Source of the DNA: Tautonia sociabilis
GTDB taxonomy: Bacteria; Planctomycetota; Planctomycetia; Isosphaerales; Isosphaeraceae
Direction of reading: 5' to 3'
DNA: 33,601 nucleotides
Assembly (NCBI RefSeq): GCF_003977685.1
Contig: NZ_RYZH01000063.1
Coordinates: forward strand, 1-33,601
The notes beneath the pieces are model-generated. The model worked only from the letters and a program-made list of their open reading frames with translations. It was not told where the DNA came from and searched no databases. Each line of letters starts with the position of its first letter. Position 1 is the first letter of the stretch. Below, one piece after another: positions 25,547 through 33,045 of this stretch. Made by a program: the position numbers and the translations under genes.

Positions 25547-25816
25547 GCCTGGTGCCTCCCTGCCGGCGTCCGGCTCGGTCCCGACGGGTCCCCGACGGGG
25601 CTCCTCGACCCTCCCTCGCGAGGACTCCCCTCCCGACTCGCGGCCCACCTTAACCGATCTCCTCCACCGCACAAGCCCGATTCCCGGGCCGTTGCGATCG
25701 CGCTCCGGTCGCCGACGCGCGACGGCTCCTCCGGCCGCCTTCGCTCATCGGCCCGAGCGGTTCTCCCACCCCTCCCACGTCTTCCTCCGCGTCTCCGGCA
25801 ACACCCTCCCCGCCGC

Positions 25817-25957
25817 CTAAGATCCGTGATCGCGGTCGTCGGTGACGAACTCCACGTGGTACCCCGACTCCTTCAGGGCCGCGAACATTCGGTTGTTCGC
25901 GGCCCACCAGTCGCCCGAGCGGTTGGTCAGGTCCTTCTCGGCCTCCGGATCGAGCAG
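25817..25957 (-). pseudogene. C-terminal remnant of an enterochelin-esterase-like hydrolase
   Basis: Minus-strand translation ending at the TAG at 25817-25819 reads DPEAEKDLTNRSGDWWAANN, then RMFAALKESGYHVEFVTDD and RDHGS. This matches the end of alpha/beta-hydrolase-fold esterases of the Fes type, where a D-x-x-N-x-x-G-x-W stretch and a final catalytic His occur. The His of RDHGS is kept. Everything upstream is missing: the reading runs straight into the pentanucleotide repeat. It is a decayed fragment, perhaps deleted together with the start of the neighbouring region. Confidence 0.5.
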
Positions 25958-26030
25958 GACAGGGCAGGGCAGGGCAAAGCAGAGCAGGGCAGGTCAAAGC
26001 AAAGCAAAGCAGAGCAGAGCAGAGCAGAGT
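25956..26030. repeat. Pentanucleotide tandem repeat (15 units)
   Basis: Fifteen 5-bp units of the type AGGGC, AAAGC and AGAGC in homogeneous blocks, with variants AGGAC, AGGTC and AGAGT. One strand carries nearly only purines plus one C per unit. It lies 18 bp beyond the permease stop, replacing the upstream part of the esterase remnant. Blocks of identical units suggest slippage expansion. Confidence 0.85.
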
Positions 26031-26048
26031 AGGGGGGTGGGCGACGGC

Positions 26049-27557
26049 TCACGCGGACGACGCGGCCGACCGCCTTCGCATCGCGAAATAGGCCGGTACC
26101 CCCGCGAGGATGATGACCAGACCGACGGTCGACTCGGCGAACGTCCGCTGCAGCATGTTCCCCAGCAGCAGGGCCGAGGCCGCCAGGTAGACCACCGGAG
26201 TGACCGGATAGCCCCACGTCCGGTACGGCCTCGGCAGGCTCGGCTGAGTGCGGCGGAGGATGAACACCGAGGCGACCGTCAGCGCGTACATGAACGTCGC
26301 CCCGAAGATCACGTAGGAGAACAGCACGTCGTACAGCGGCGTCTGGTGCAGTTTTTCCCACGCTTCCCGCAGCCACCCCGGCAGCCCCGCCTCCGACTCC
26401 GGCGGCTCGATCACCAGGAAGGTCGCCCCCAGCGCCGTCAGCATCGCCGCCCAGGCCGTCTGTGTCACGATCGCCGCCGCCGGCGTCCGGTATCTCGGGT
26501 GCACCCGGCTGAGGAATCTCGGCAGCAGGCCGTCCCTCGCCATCGCGAAGTACGCCCTCGGCCCCGATAGGGCGTTGCCATTGAGCGCGATGAAGATCGA
26601 GAACATGACCACCAAGGCGATCATCCACGCCCCCGCTCCGCCGAACAGCGCCACGAAGAACGCTCCGGCCACGTTCCTCCCCCCGGGAGGATGGGCCACG
26701 TCGGCCATCGGCAGAACGAGGTGGTACGACAACGTCACCCCCAGGTAGACCGCGATCAACGTCAGCGTCCCCAGGATCGCCGCCTTGGGGATGTTCCGGC
26801 CCGGATCCCGGATCTCCTCGGCGAGGGCGGTGATGTTGATCCACCCGTCGTAGGTCCAGAGCACCCCCACCATCGCCGCCAGCATCGCCCGGCCCAGCGC
26901 CGCGTCGATCTCCGCCGGCCACTCCGGAGACAGGTTCTCCAGCCGAGCCATCCCCAGCACGAAGGGCAGCGGCAGGACGATCATCGCCCCCATCGTCCCG
27001 ACCTTCAGCACCGTGCCCAGCACCTGGACCCCGCCGCCGACCCTCGCCCCGATCACGTTCAGCGCCGACACCGCCGCCATCGCCGCGATCGCCACGCCCG
27101 CTTCCCAGGCCGCCTTCGGGATTCCCTCCGGGGCCGGCACCACCTCCCCGAAGTACAGCGCGAACCCCGCCGCCAGCGCCGCCACCGAGCCGGAGCGGAT
27201 CACCAGGAACTCAGTCCAGCCGAAGAGGAACCCGGCCACCTTCCCGAACGACTCGCGCAGGTACACATACGGGCCTCCGGCGTGCGGCAGCATTGCCCCC
27301 AGCTCGGCCACGGTCAGCGCCCCGGCCAGGCTGAAGATTCCCCCGGCGATCCAGAGCACCGCGATCGTGCCGATCGCCGGCACCGCCTCCGCCACCCGGG
27401 CGGGCACGATGAAGATCCCCGAGCCGATCACCGACCCCACGATCGCGCTGAACGCCGTCGCCGGCCCCAGCACCCGGGGCAGGACGGGGTGCCCCGCGTC
27501 GGTTGGCGACAGCTCCGGCGGGATCGGCGCCGGTTCTCGTCCCGGTTCCTCGCTCAT
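26049..27557 (-). CDS. APC-family amino-acid permease
   Basis: A 502-residue membrane transporter with about 12 helices. The TM1 signature GSVIGSGIFIVPA is the unwound substrate-binding segment of APC/LAT-type carriers. Further family features are the PHAGGPYVYLRESFG region and RAYFAMARDGLLPRFLSRVH between TM8 and TM9. Its start (ATG, 27557) overlaps the stop of the upstream M28 peptidase gene (TGA, 27554-27556) in an ATGA arrangement, so translation is probably coupled. The likely job is uptake or exchange of amino acids released by the peptidase. The specific substrate cannot be told. Confidence 0.92.
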   Translation of the reverse strand: MSEEPGREPAPIPPELSPTDAGHPVLPRVLGPATAFSAIVGSVIGSGIFIVPARVAEAVPAIGTIAVLWIAGGIFSLAGALTVAELGAMLPHAGGPYVYLRESFGKVAGFLFGWTEFLVIRSGSVAALAAGFALYFGEVVPAPEGIPKAAWEAGVAIAAMAAVSALNVIGARVGGGVQVLGTVLKVGTMGAMIVLPLPFVLGMARLENLSPEWPAEIDAALGRAMLAAMVGVLWTYDGWINITALAEEIRDPGRNIPKAAILGTLTLIAVYLGVTLSYHLVLPMADVAHPPGGRNVAGAFFVALFGGAGAWMIALVVMFSIFIALNGNALSGPRAYFAMARDGLLPRFLSRVHPRYRTPAAAIVTQTAWAAMLTALGATFLVIEPPESEAGLPGWLREAWEKLHQTPLYDVLFSYVIFGATFMYALTVASVFILRRTQPSLPRPYRTWGYPVTPVVYLAASALLLGNMLQRTFAESTVGLVIILAGVPAYFAMRRRSAASSA

Positions 27558-29977
27558 CGCCCGCCTCCCCTGGCGATCTCCTCGGCCTCGGCCATTGCCG
27601 CCGTCGCCGCGGCGATCCGGGAAGCGAGGATCGGCACCTGTTGATTCAAGAGCTCCTGGTCGTTCTCCTCGATCGCCTGCCGCACCCCCGGCATCGGCCA
27701 GCTCGCGTATCCCGTCGTCAGCCCGGGAGCGTAGATCGCGTGCCGGAAGAACGGGCGATCCGGCAGGCCGCCCTCGATCAGGAACGCCCGCTCCACCCGA
27801 GTCAGCGCGTCGTTCACCCGGGAGAGGACCTCGGCCGGCGGGTCGTCCTGCTGGTTCAGCTCCTTGGTGGCCTGGTCCAGCGCCTCGGCCTGCTCCTGGA
27901 AGGCGAGCACCGCCGCCGCTAGCTCGGCCAGCCCCTCGAACCGGATCGGCGGCTCCTCGTCTTCCGCGTCCCCGGCCAGGGCCTTGCGGGCGACCATCTC
28001 GCGAAGCTCATCCAGGTGGTGCTCCAGCGCCTCGCCGTAGGGCGAGAAGGTCAGCGGCGCCACCCTCGCCGACGCCGCCCGCATCAGGATCAGCGTGTAC
28101 AGCCGGGCCGCCGCCGCGTGCCGGACGAAGCCTGGATCGCCAAACTTCTCCATCCAGAAGAAATCGTCATAGATCGAATGGTAGACCCCGTAGCGCCCGG
28201 CGAAGTCCACGTTCAGGGCCGGGATCCCCAGGTGGTCGACGAACACAGTGTAGTCCGAGCCCGATCCCAGCGCTCCGAGCCTCGGGGAGAAGTCCGGCAG
28301 CTCCGGCCCCTCGCCCGCCTCGCCGAGTTTCGGCAGGCGGATCGGCACCGACTCCGCCCACTCCTTCCTCCTCTCCTCGAGCCACAGCGCCGCCATCGGA
28401 CGCCCCGACCCCGGGTCGATCACGTCGGCCGCCGCGTCGAGCACCAGGTCCCGCAGCGACGGGATCCCCTCGAGGTCCAGGTCCGGTCCCGACACCGCCG
28501 AGTCGACGTTGAGCATCAGCACCGCCTTCGCGTCCAACTCCTCGGCGTGCTCCTCCGCCCACTCGGTCGAGCCGACCAGGCCGTACTCCTCCGCGTCCCA
28601 GCTCGCGTAAACGAGCGTACGGCGGGGGCGCCATCCGTTTCTGTACGCTTCGCCCAGGGCTCGGCAGGCTTCCAGCGTCGCCACGGTGCCGCTGCTCGGG
28701 TCGACCGCCCCATACGTCCAGGCGTCCCGATGATTCCCCACCATCACCCAGCGGTCGGGCTCGGCGTCTCCTTCCAATCGGGCGATCACATTCGAGATCG
28801 TCTTGATGGAGTACCTCGTCCCGACCACCAGCCTCACCTCGACCGGCCCCGGCCCGACGTGATACGCCAGCGGCAGGCCCCCTTGCCAGCCTTCCGGCAC
28901 CTCCGGCCCGGCCAGGGCCTCGAAGAGGGGGGTGGCCGCCTCGTAGCTGATCGGCAGCGAGGGGATGGCCGCGAAGGACTCCTCGCGGTCCAGTCCCGTC
29001 CGCTCCTCCCACGCCCTCACGTCGAACCGAGCGACCAGCGTGCCGAGATCCTCGTTCGGGGCGATCCGCTCCCTCCCCACCCCGAGGGGAGCGATCTGAT
29101 GGAGGATGTCCTCCCGGAAGAACCCGTCCCGCTGGGGCTCGTCGAGCTCGAAGAAGGCCTCGGGCAGGTCGATCCGGCCGACGGGGAAGCCCATCGTCGG
29201 GTGGAACGGCAGCCGATCGGCTCCCTTCACCGACGGTCCGTTGGGCGTCGACGGGTCTCCCGGCCCCAGCGACAGGAACTGCACGCTCCCGCGCTGGATC
29301 GCCGAAGGGGCCCGGAACGGCCCGTCCGGGTAGATGTCTCCCCGGGCGTAGCCGTCGTCGGCCGGGTCGGAGTACAGCAGGATGCCGATCGCCCCCCGCC
29401 GCTGGGCGTTGAGCACCTTCAGGCCGCGGAAGATCCCCCCATACCGGGCCAGGACGATCTTGCCGGAGACGTCGATGCCCAGGTTCTCCAGCGCCTCGAA
29501 GTCGCCGACGGTCGCGTCGTTCGCATAAACGATCTGCCCGGTGACATTCCCCGACACGCCGTAGCCGTGGAAGGCCGGCCAGGCGTCGGCACTGGCCGAG
29601 TCCTTGTCCTCCGGGACCGGGTCCTCGGTCACCTTCAGTTCGAGGCGGCCGGGCCGGACGATCGTGACCGAGGGGGTGCCCTCCGGTTCGTTGAGCAGCA
29701 CGTCGTACTCGGCGAGCTCCGCGTCCCAGCCCCACTGGAGCAACCGGTCCCGGACGAAGACGGCCGAGTCGTGCCCGGCGGGGGTGCCGGCCACATGAGG
29801 CTCCTCGGTCAGCCGGCGGAGCAGGGCCCGGGCGGCGTCGGGATTGGGCACCGCCACCGCCCTCTCCTCGAACTCGACCGGCGTCGGGCCGTCGGATCGG
29901 GCCGGGGAGGGAGCCGTCGCCGGCCCGAGCAGGGCGATCGCGCCGGCGAGGAGCCTGACCGTCGCATTCCAGGGCAT
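27554..29977 (-). CDS. M28 peptidase, glutamate carboxypeptidase II-like
   Basis: An 807-residue exported zinc peptidase. Signal peptide at 1-28; PA-type domain at about 100-300 (VSGNVTGQIVYAN, GKIVLARYGGIFRGLKVLNA). The catalytic M28 domain keeps all expected zinc ligands: H416 (GNHRDAW), D426, E464 beside the catalytic E463 (WDAEEYGL), D492 (NVDSA) and H600 (YHSIYD). A C-terminal transferrin-receptor-like dimerisation domain covers about 620-807. Between the PA and peptidase parts, about 258-338 seems longer than usual. The start at 29977 begins the signal peptide; an in-frame ATG at 30031 is less likely. Such enzymes remove C-terminal residues from peptides in the periplasm or outside. It is coupled to the APC permease. 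Confidence 0.9.
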   Translation of the reverse strand: MPWNATVRLLAGAIALLGPATAPSPARSDGPTPVEFEERAVAVPNPDAARALLRRLTEEPHVAGTPAGHDSAVFVRDRLLQWGWDAELAEYDVLLNEPEGTPSVTIVRPGRLELKVTEDPVPEDKDSASADAWPAFHGYGVSGNVTGQIVYANDATVGDFEALENLGIDVSGKIVLARYGGIFRGLKVLNAQRRGAIGILLYSDPADDGYARGDIYPDGPFRAPSAIQRGSVQFLSLGPGDPSTPNGPSVKGADRLPFHPTMGFPVGRIDLPEAFFELDEPQRDGFFREDILHQIAPLGVGRERIAPNEDLGTLVARFDVRAWEERTGLDREESFAAIPSLPISYEAATPLFEALAGPEVPEGWQGGLPLAYHVGPGPVEVRLVVGTRYSIKTISNVIARLEGDAEPDRWVMVGNHRDAWTYGAVDPSSGTVATLEACRALGEAYRNGWRPRRTLVYASWDAEEYGLVGSTEWAEEHAEELDAKAVLMLNVDSAVSGPDLDLEGIPSLRDLVLDAAADVIDPGSGRPMAALWLEERRKEWAESVPIRLPKLGEAGEGPELPDFSPRLGALGSGSDYTVFVDHLGIPALNVDFAGRYGVYHSIYDDFFWMEKFGDPGFVRHAAAARLYTLILMRAASARVAPLTFSPYGEALEHHLDELREMVARKALAGDAEDEEPPIRFEGLAELAAAVLAFQEQAEALDQATKELNQQDDPPAEVLSRVNDALTRVERAFLIEGGLPDRPFFRHAIYAPGLTTGYASWPMPGVRQAIEENDQELLNQQVPILASRIAAATAAMAEAEEIARGGGR

Positions 29978-30159
29978 GGGCAAGGTGCTCCGGGGCCGGG
30001 CGGCTTGACACGACCGGGCGCGGCCGGCCATCTTCAGTCTGGGCGTTCCGAGAATTGACCCCGAGGATACGGCCGGCCCCGCACGGATGCCAGACCCCCT
30101 CCCGATGCCCCCCGGCGTCGGGCCGACCGCCCGGAATGGAAGGATCGAGGCCCCTCGTC

Positions 30160-30759
30160 ATGCTCCTGCCGACGCTGGCGACCGCGATCGGTCTGCTCGC
30201 CGCCGACGACCCCGGACCCCCCCGGCCGAGGGCCTCCGCCGGGCCGATCCTCGCCCGCTACGAGGTCGACCTCGTCGGCCTCAGCCGGGCCGTTTTCGCC
30301 CTGCCCGACGGCCCGAGGACGATCCGATCCCTCCGCTGGATCCCCGCCCCCGGCTCGACCGACTCCTGGCGATCCGCCCGGCTTCGGCTGATCTGGGACG
30401 GCGACGATCTCGACTCCCCCGGCGTCGACCTGCCGCTGGGCCTCCTCCTCTCCCCGGAGCCGGGAGCGGCCGGCGGCGGCTCGCTCCTGGTCAACCGAAG
30501 GCCGATGCCCTACCTCCGCTCCGGCCGGCTGGTCATCGACGCCGAGGGGCCCGTCCGAGGCTCCTTCCGGCTCGACACCCGCCCCGGCGCCGAGGTGCTC
30601 CGGACTCGGGGCTACCTCCGAGCCGAGGTCGTGCCCGGGCCTTCCCCGACCGATTCCCCCGGCGATTCTCCCCGGAATCCTGAGCACGACGGCGCCCCCG
30701 CCGTGCGATACTGGTACGATCGGCGCCCCGGCCCCGGGCCGACCGCCGACGGCCGCTGA
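30160..30759 (+). CDS. Short exported DUF2961-like protein
   Basis: A 199-residue protein, divergent to the M28 peptidase. Starting at the ATG at 30160 (GAGG nine bases upstream) gives a signal-like MLLPTLATAIGLLAADD; the ATG at 30136 is an alternative. The core, RSARLRLIWDGDDLDSPGVD, then LPLGLLLS, MPYLRSGRLVID and a later GYLRAEV, recalls DUF2961/GH172 beta-jelly-roll proteins (typical DGE-P-x-V-x-V-P-x-G and PMPF patterns). It is much shorter than the usual 350 or more residues, with no clear catalytic glutamates. The family assignment is tentative. Confidence 0.5.
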   Translation: MLLPTLATAIGLLAADDPGPPRPRASAGPILARYEVDLVGLSRAVFALPDGPRTIRSLRWIPAPGSTDSWRSARLRLIWDGDDLDSPGVDLPLGLLLSPEPGAAGGGSLLVNRRPMPYLRSGRLVIDAEGPVRGSFRLDTRPGAEVLRTRGYLRAEVVPGPSPTDSPGDSPRNPEHDGAPAVRYWYDRRPGPGPTADGR

Positions 30760-30764
30760 TCTCC

Positions 30765-30794
30765 GACCCGACCCGACCCGGCCCGGCCCGGCTC
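30765..30794. repeat. Short pentanucleotide repeat after the DUF2961-like gene
   Basis: Three units of GACCC, then GGCCC twice and GGCTC, in 30 bp starting six bases after the upstream stop codon. It has the same 5-bp period as the 25956-26030 array and the same position just past a stop codon. Confidence 0.7.
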
Positions 30795-30906
30795 AACTCC
30801 ATCCTCCCGGCCGGGTCCGATCCGATCCCACTCGACTTGGTGCGCTCCGACAGGATCGAAGGCATCCGACGACCGGCCGGCTTGCACCGGCCGGGGGAGA
30901 CTCCGA

Positions 30907-31428
30907 ATGACCCTCTCCGTCGCGATCGGTGGTGCGAAGGGCACGTTCGCCGACCGGGTCGGGGCCGAAGTGGCCCGGATCCTCGACCATACCTTCGGGG
31001 CCGAGGGCGAGTGGGAAGGGGTGGCCGCCCGCCGCTTCGGCGAGCTGACCCCGGACGTGCTCGCCGAGCTCCTCCGCCGAGCCGTCGTCGAGCTCGGCGC
31101 CGACGCGCTGCCGAACCTCTCCGCCCTGGTCGGCCCCGGCACCGCCGCCTTCCTCCCCGCCCACGTCCAGGCCGTCACCCTCCCCCTCTCCGACGGCGGC
31201 CCCCTCCGCTGCGCCAGCCTCCCCGGCCTCCGAGACGAACTGGCCGCCCTGGCCGAACGCTGGGAGCTTCCCCTCGACGACGCCGCCCTGCTCGACCTCC
31301 TCCGGGTCGCCGAGGACCCCGTTGACGGCCCCGTCTCCGAGCCCCCCGAGGTCCTCACCTTCGCCCGGCTCGCTCTGGCCGCCAACGAGGCCGTCCGGCG
31401 CGACTGCCCGCTCTGGCTGCTCGGCTGA
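30907..31428 (+). CDS. Hypothetical protein, alpha-helical
   Basis: A 173-residue protein that I do not recognise. Start ATG at 30907 follows GGGGGAGA at good spacing. No signal peptide or membrane helix is seen; the first residues MTLSVAIGGAKGTFADRV are followed by Ala/Leu/Glu-rich helices. It is flanked by a signal-bearing DUF2961-like gene and a lipoprotein gene on the same strand. A GC hairpin (31510-31530) follows at some distance. Confidence 0.55.
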   Translation: MTLSVAIGGAKGTFADRVGAEVARILDHTFGAEGEWEGVAARRFGELTPDVLAELLRRAVVELGADALPNLSALVGPGTAAFLPAHVQAVTLPLSDGGPLRCASLPGLRDELAALAERWELPLDDAALLDLLRVAEDPVDGPVSEPPEVLTFARLALAANEAVRRDCPLWLLG

Positions 31429-31509
31429 GCCCCCGTTCCGGACCGGGATGGGGACCCCTCGAAACGCGGTGATCCCTCCTGCGCGGTCTCCCGGAGCCGG
31501 CCCCGAGAC

Positions 31510-31530
31510 GCCCTCCCGCCGGGGGAGGGC
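31510..31530. terminator. Perfect GC hairpin downstream of the hypothetical gene
   Basis: GCCCTCCC and GGGAGGGC form a perfect 8-bp stem with a 5-base loop about 80 bp after the 31428 stop. There is no T-run after it, so termination is uncertain. Confidence 0.35.
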
Positions 31531-31714
31531 CCCCGCGGTTCCGTCCTGCTCCCCCGTCGTCTTCGCCTCCGCGATCAAAAAAGATCCCAAGGACCGGGCC
31601 GTCCCGATCGTCGTCTCAGGCAGCGGGGCCGGCCCTCGGGCGGCCCGCCCGTCTCGCTCTGCCGGATCGACGCGACGCGACGGCCCGGTCCTCGGGCCGA
31701 ATCGGAGGCGTCTC

Positions 31715-32113
31715 ATGCGACCCGACACCAAGCGCCCGGTCCCGGGCGGCCGGGGATGGTCCGTCCCCCGGATTCTCACCGCCTTGCTCTCCCTGGGGTT
31801 TCTGGCCCAATTCGGCTGCGGAGCGTCCCCCGACGCCTCCCCGATCGGGGACCAGACGCAGGCCCCCCCGGCCGAGTCTCGGCTCTGCTCCGCTCCCGAG
31901 CCCTCCGGCGGCGCCTTCAGCGAGGAGCGAATGACGGTCAAGCTCCGCGACAAGGCCCCCGACGGCGACACCAGCATCCCCCTCAAGGTCCCCGTCGGCG
32001 ACGCCGCCCTCGACGACGTCGACGCCTCCGACGACTTCCGGCTCTCCTCCGCCGTCGCCCTTGCCCGTTTCCCGACTCCGCGTTGCGTCCCCCGGCCGAT
32101 CTCGCCACAATGA
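31715..32113 (+). CDS. Lipoprotein keeping only the tail of a YfbK/VWA-type protein
   Basis: A 132-residue protein. Basic N-terminus, hydrophobic stretch and Cys at 35 (FLAQFGCG) give a lipoprotein signal. Residues 71-114 (ERMTVKLRDKAPDGDTSIPL, then VPV and ASDDFRLSSAVALA) match the conserved C-terminal stretch of YfbK/Ca-activated VWA lipoproteins (typically TVKLRYK-PDGD and ASDDFRFAAAVAAFG). The whole VWA domain and the linker are absent. After AVALARF the sequence turns into a basic tail. GGAGG six bases before the ATG indicates it may still be translated. It is best read as a decayed or drastically shortened family member. Confidence 0.55.
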   Translation: MRPDTKRPVPGGRGWSVPRILTALLSLGFLAQFGCGASPDASPIGDQTQAPPAESRLCSAPEPSGGAFSEERMTVKLRDKAPDGDTSIPLKVPVGDAALDDVDASDDFRLSSAVALARFPTPRCVPRPISPQ

Positions 32114-33045
32114 GTCGTCGCGTCCCCGGGTCGGGGGGACGCACCCCCGGTCGACCGGCGAGCCCGATGGAAGACGAGAGCCAACCGAACGCCCGATCGG
32201 GCCCGGCGGTATCCGTGGCGATCCCGTGCTACAACGAGGAGGCGGCCATCGCCTCCGTGGTGGACGAGTGGCGCCGCGAGCTTCCTGGCGCCGAGATCGT
32301 CGTCTTCGACAACAACTCGACCGATGCCGGCTCCTGCCGGGCGGCCGAACGAGGAGCCCGCGTCGTCCCCGTGCCGAGGCAGGGCAAGGGCTGGGTCGTC
32401 CGCCGGATCTTCGACGAGCTGGCCGATCGAGACGCCGTGGTGATGATCGACGGCGACGGAACCTATCCCGCCTCCGCCGTCGGCCCGCTGCTGGGGGCCG
32501 TGCTCGAGGGCCGAGCCGACATGGCCGTGGGGATCCGACGCCCGGTGAGCGAAGCCGGCCGCCCGGCCATGTCCCCGGTCCGGGGGCTGGGGAACCTGCT
32601 GATCGGCTCCGCCTTTCACCTGCTCGTCGGCCCGGGGACCTCCGACCTGCTCTCCGGCTACCGGGTCTTCTCCCCCCGGGCGATGCGCACCATGTGTCTG
32701 CGCTCCGAGGGGTTCGAGATCGAAACCGAGCTGGCCGGCGAGGCCGTGGGCCGAGGGCTCCGCGTCTTCGAGGCCGAGGTTCCCTACCGCCCCCGGGCCG
32801 CCGGCACCTCCAGCAAGCTCCGGGCGCTGCGGGACGGGCTCCGCATCCTCGCGATGATCCTCCGGCTCAGCCTCCGCCTCCGCCCCTGGCGTCCGCTGCT
32901 GCTGGTTTCGGCCGCGCTGGCGGCCGTCGCGGCAGGCACCGGGGATGACGTCGCTTGGGCAGCGGCCGTCATCGTCTTCCTCGCGGCCGTGCTCTCGGCC
33001 GCCGTCGTGCTCGCCCGCCGAGAGGCGATCGGGGAGGTCCGATGA
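32110..33045 (+). CDS. Family 2 glycosyltransferase, polyprenyl-phosphate type
   Basis: A 311-residue glycosyltransferase with a GT-A fold. SVAIPCYNEE near 35-44 and FDNNSTD near 66-72 fit nucleotide-sugar binding. The metal-binding DxD is VMIDGDGTYP (D114, D116). The segment DLLSGYRVFSPRAM and the acceptor-side FEIETELAGEA fit dolichyl- or undecaprenyl-phosphate sugar transferases. Two C-terminal membrane helices lie at about 254-303. The start at 32110 overlaps the preceding TGA as ATGA; the ATG at 32167 is a reasonable alternative nearer the domain. Its stop overlaps the next ATG in the same way. It probably makes a lipid-linked sugar for envelope glycans or protein glycosylation. Confidence 0.88.
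   Translation: MSRRVPGSGGRTPGRPASPMEDESQPNARSGPAVSVAIPCYNEEAAIASVVDEWRRELPGAEIVVFDNNSTDAGSCRAAERGARVVPVPRQGKGWVVRRIFDELADRDAVVMIDGDGTYPASAVGPLLGAVLEGRADMAVGIRRPVSEAGRPAMSPVRGLGNLLIGSAFHLLVGPGTSDLLSGYRVFSPRAMRTMCLRSEGFEIETELAGEAVGRGLRVFEAEVPYRPRAAGTSSKLRALRDGLRILAMILRLSLRLRPWRPLLLVSAALAAVAAGTGDDVAWAAAVIVFLAAVLSAAVVLARREAIGEVR

Noticed and set aside
25956..26030. Pentanucleotide array as CRISPR or iteron origin
   Set aside because: Units are 5 bp with no spacers and no replication gene nearby; simple slippage repeat is sufficient.
24185..26032. 615-codon plus-strand frame
   Set aside because: Opposite the secretin-like gene, Arg/Gln/His-rich, and it ends inside the pentanucleotide repeat.
30005..30034. 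TTGACA upstream of the DUF2961-like gene as a promoter
   Set aside because: No acceptable -10 hexamer at 16-18 bp spacing.
28016..30161. Long open frames of more than 600 codons on both strands across the M28 peptidase
   Set aside because: Arg/Pro/Gly-rich shadows in GC-rich DNA; the minus-strand frame 27554-29977 has all catalytic residues of a known family.
30793..32619. 608-codon minus-strand frame
   Set aside because: Overlaps four plus-strand genes with ribosome sites or recognisable motifs; no family features of its own.
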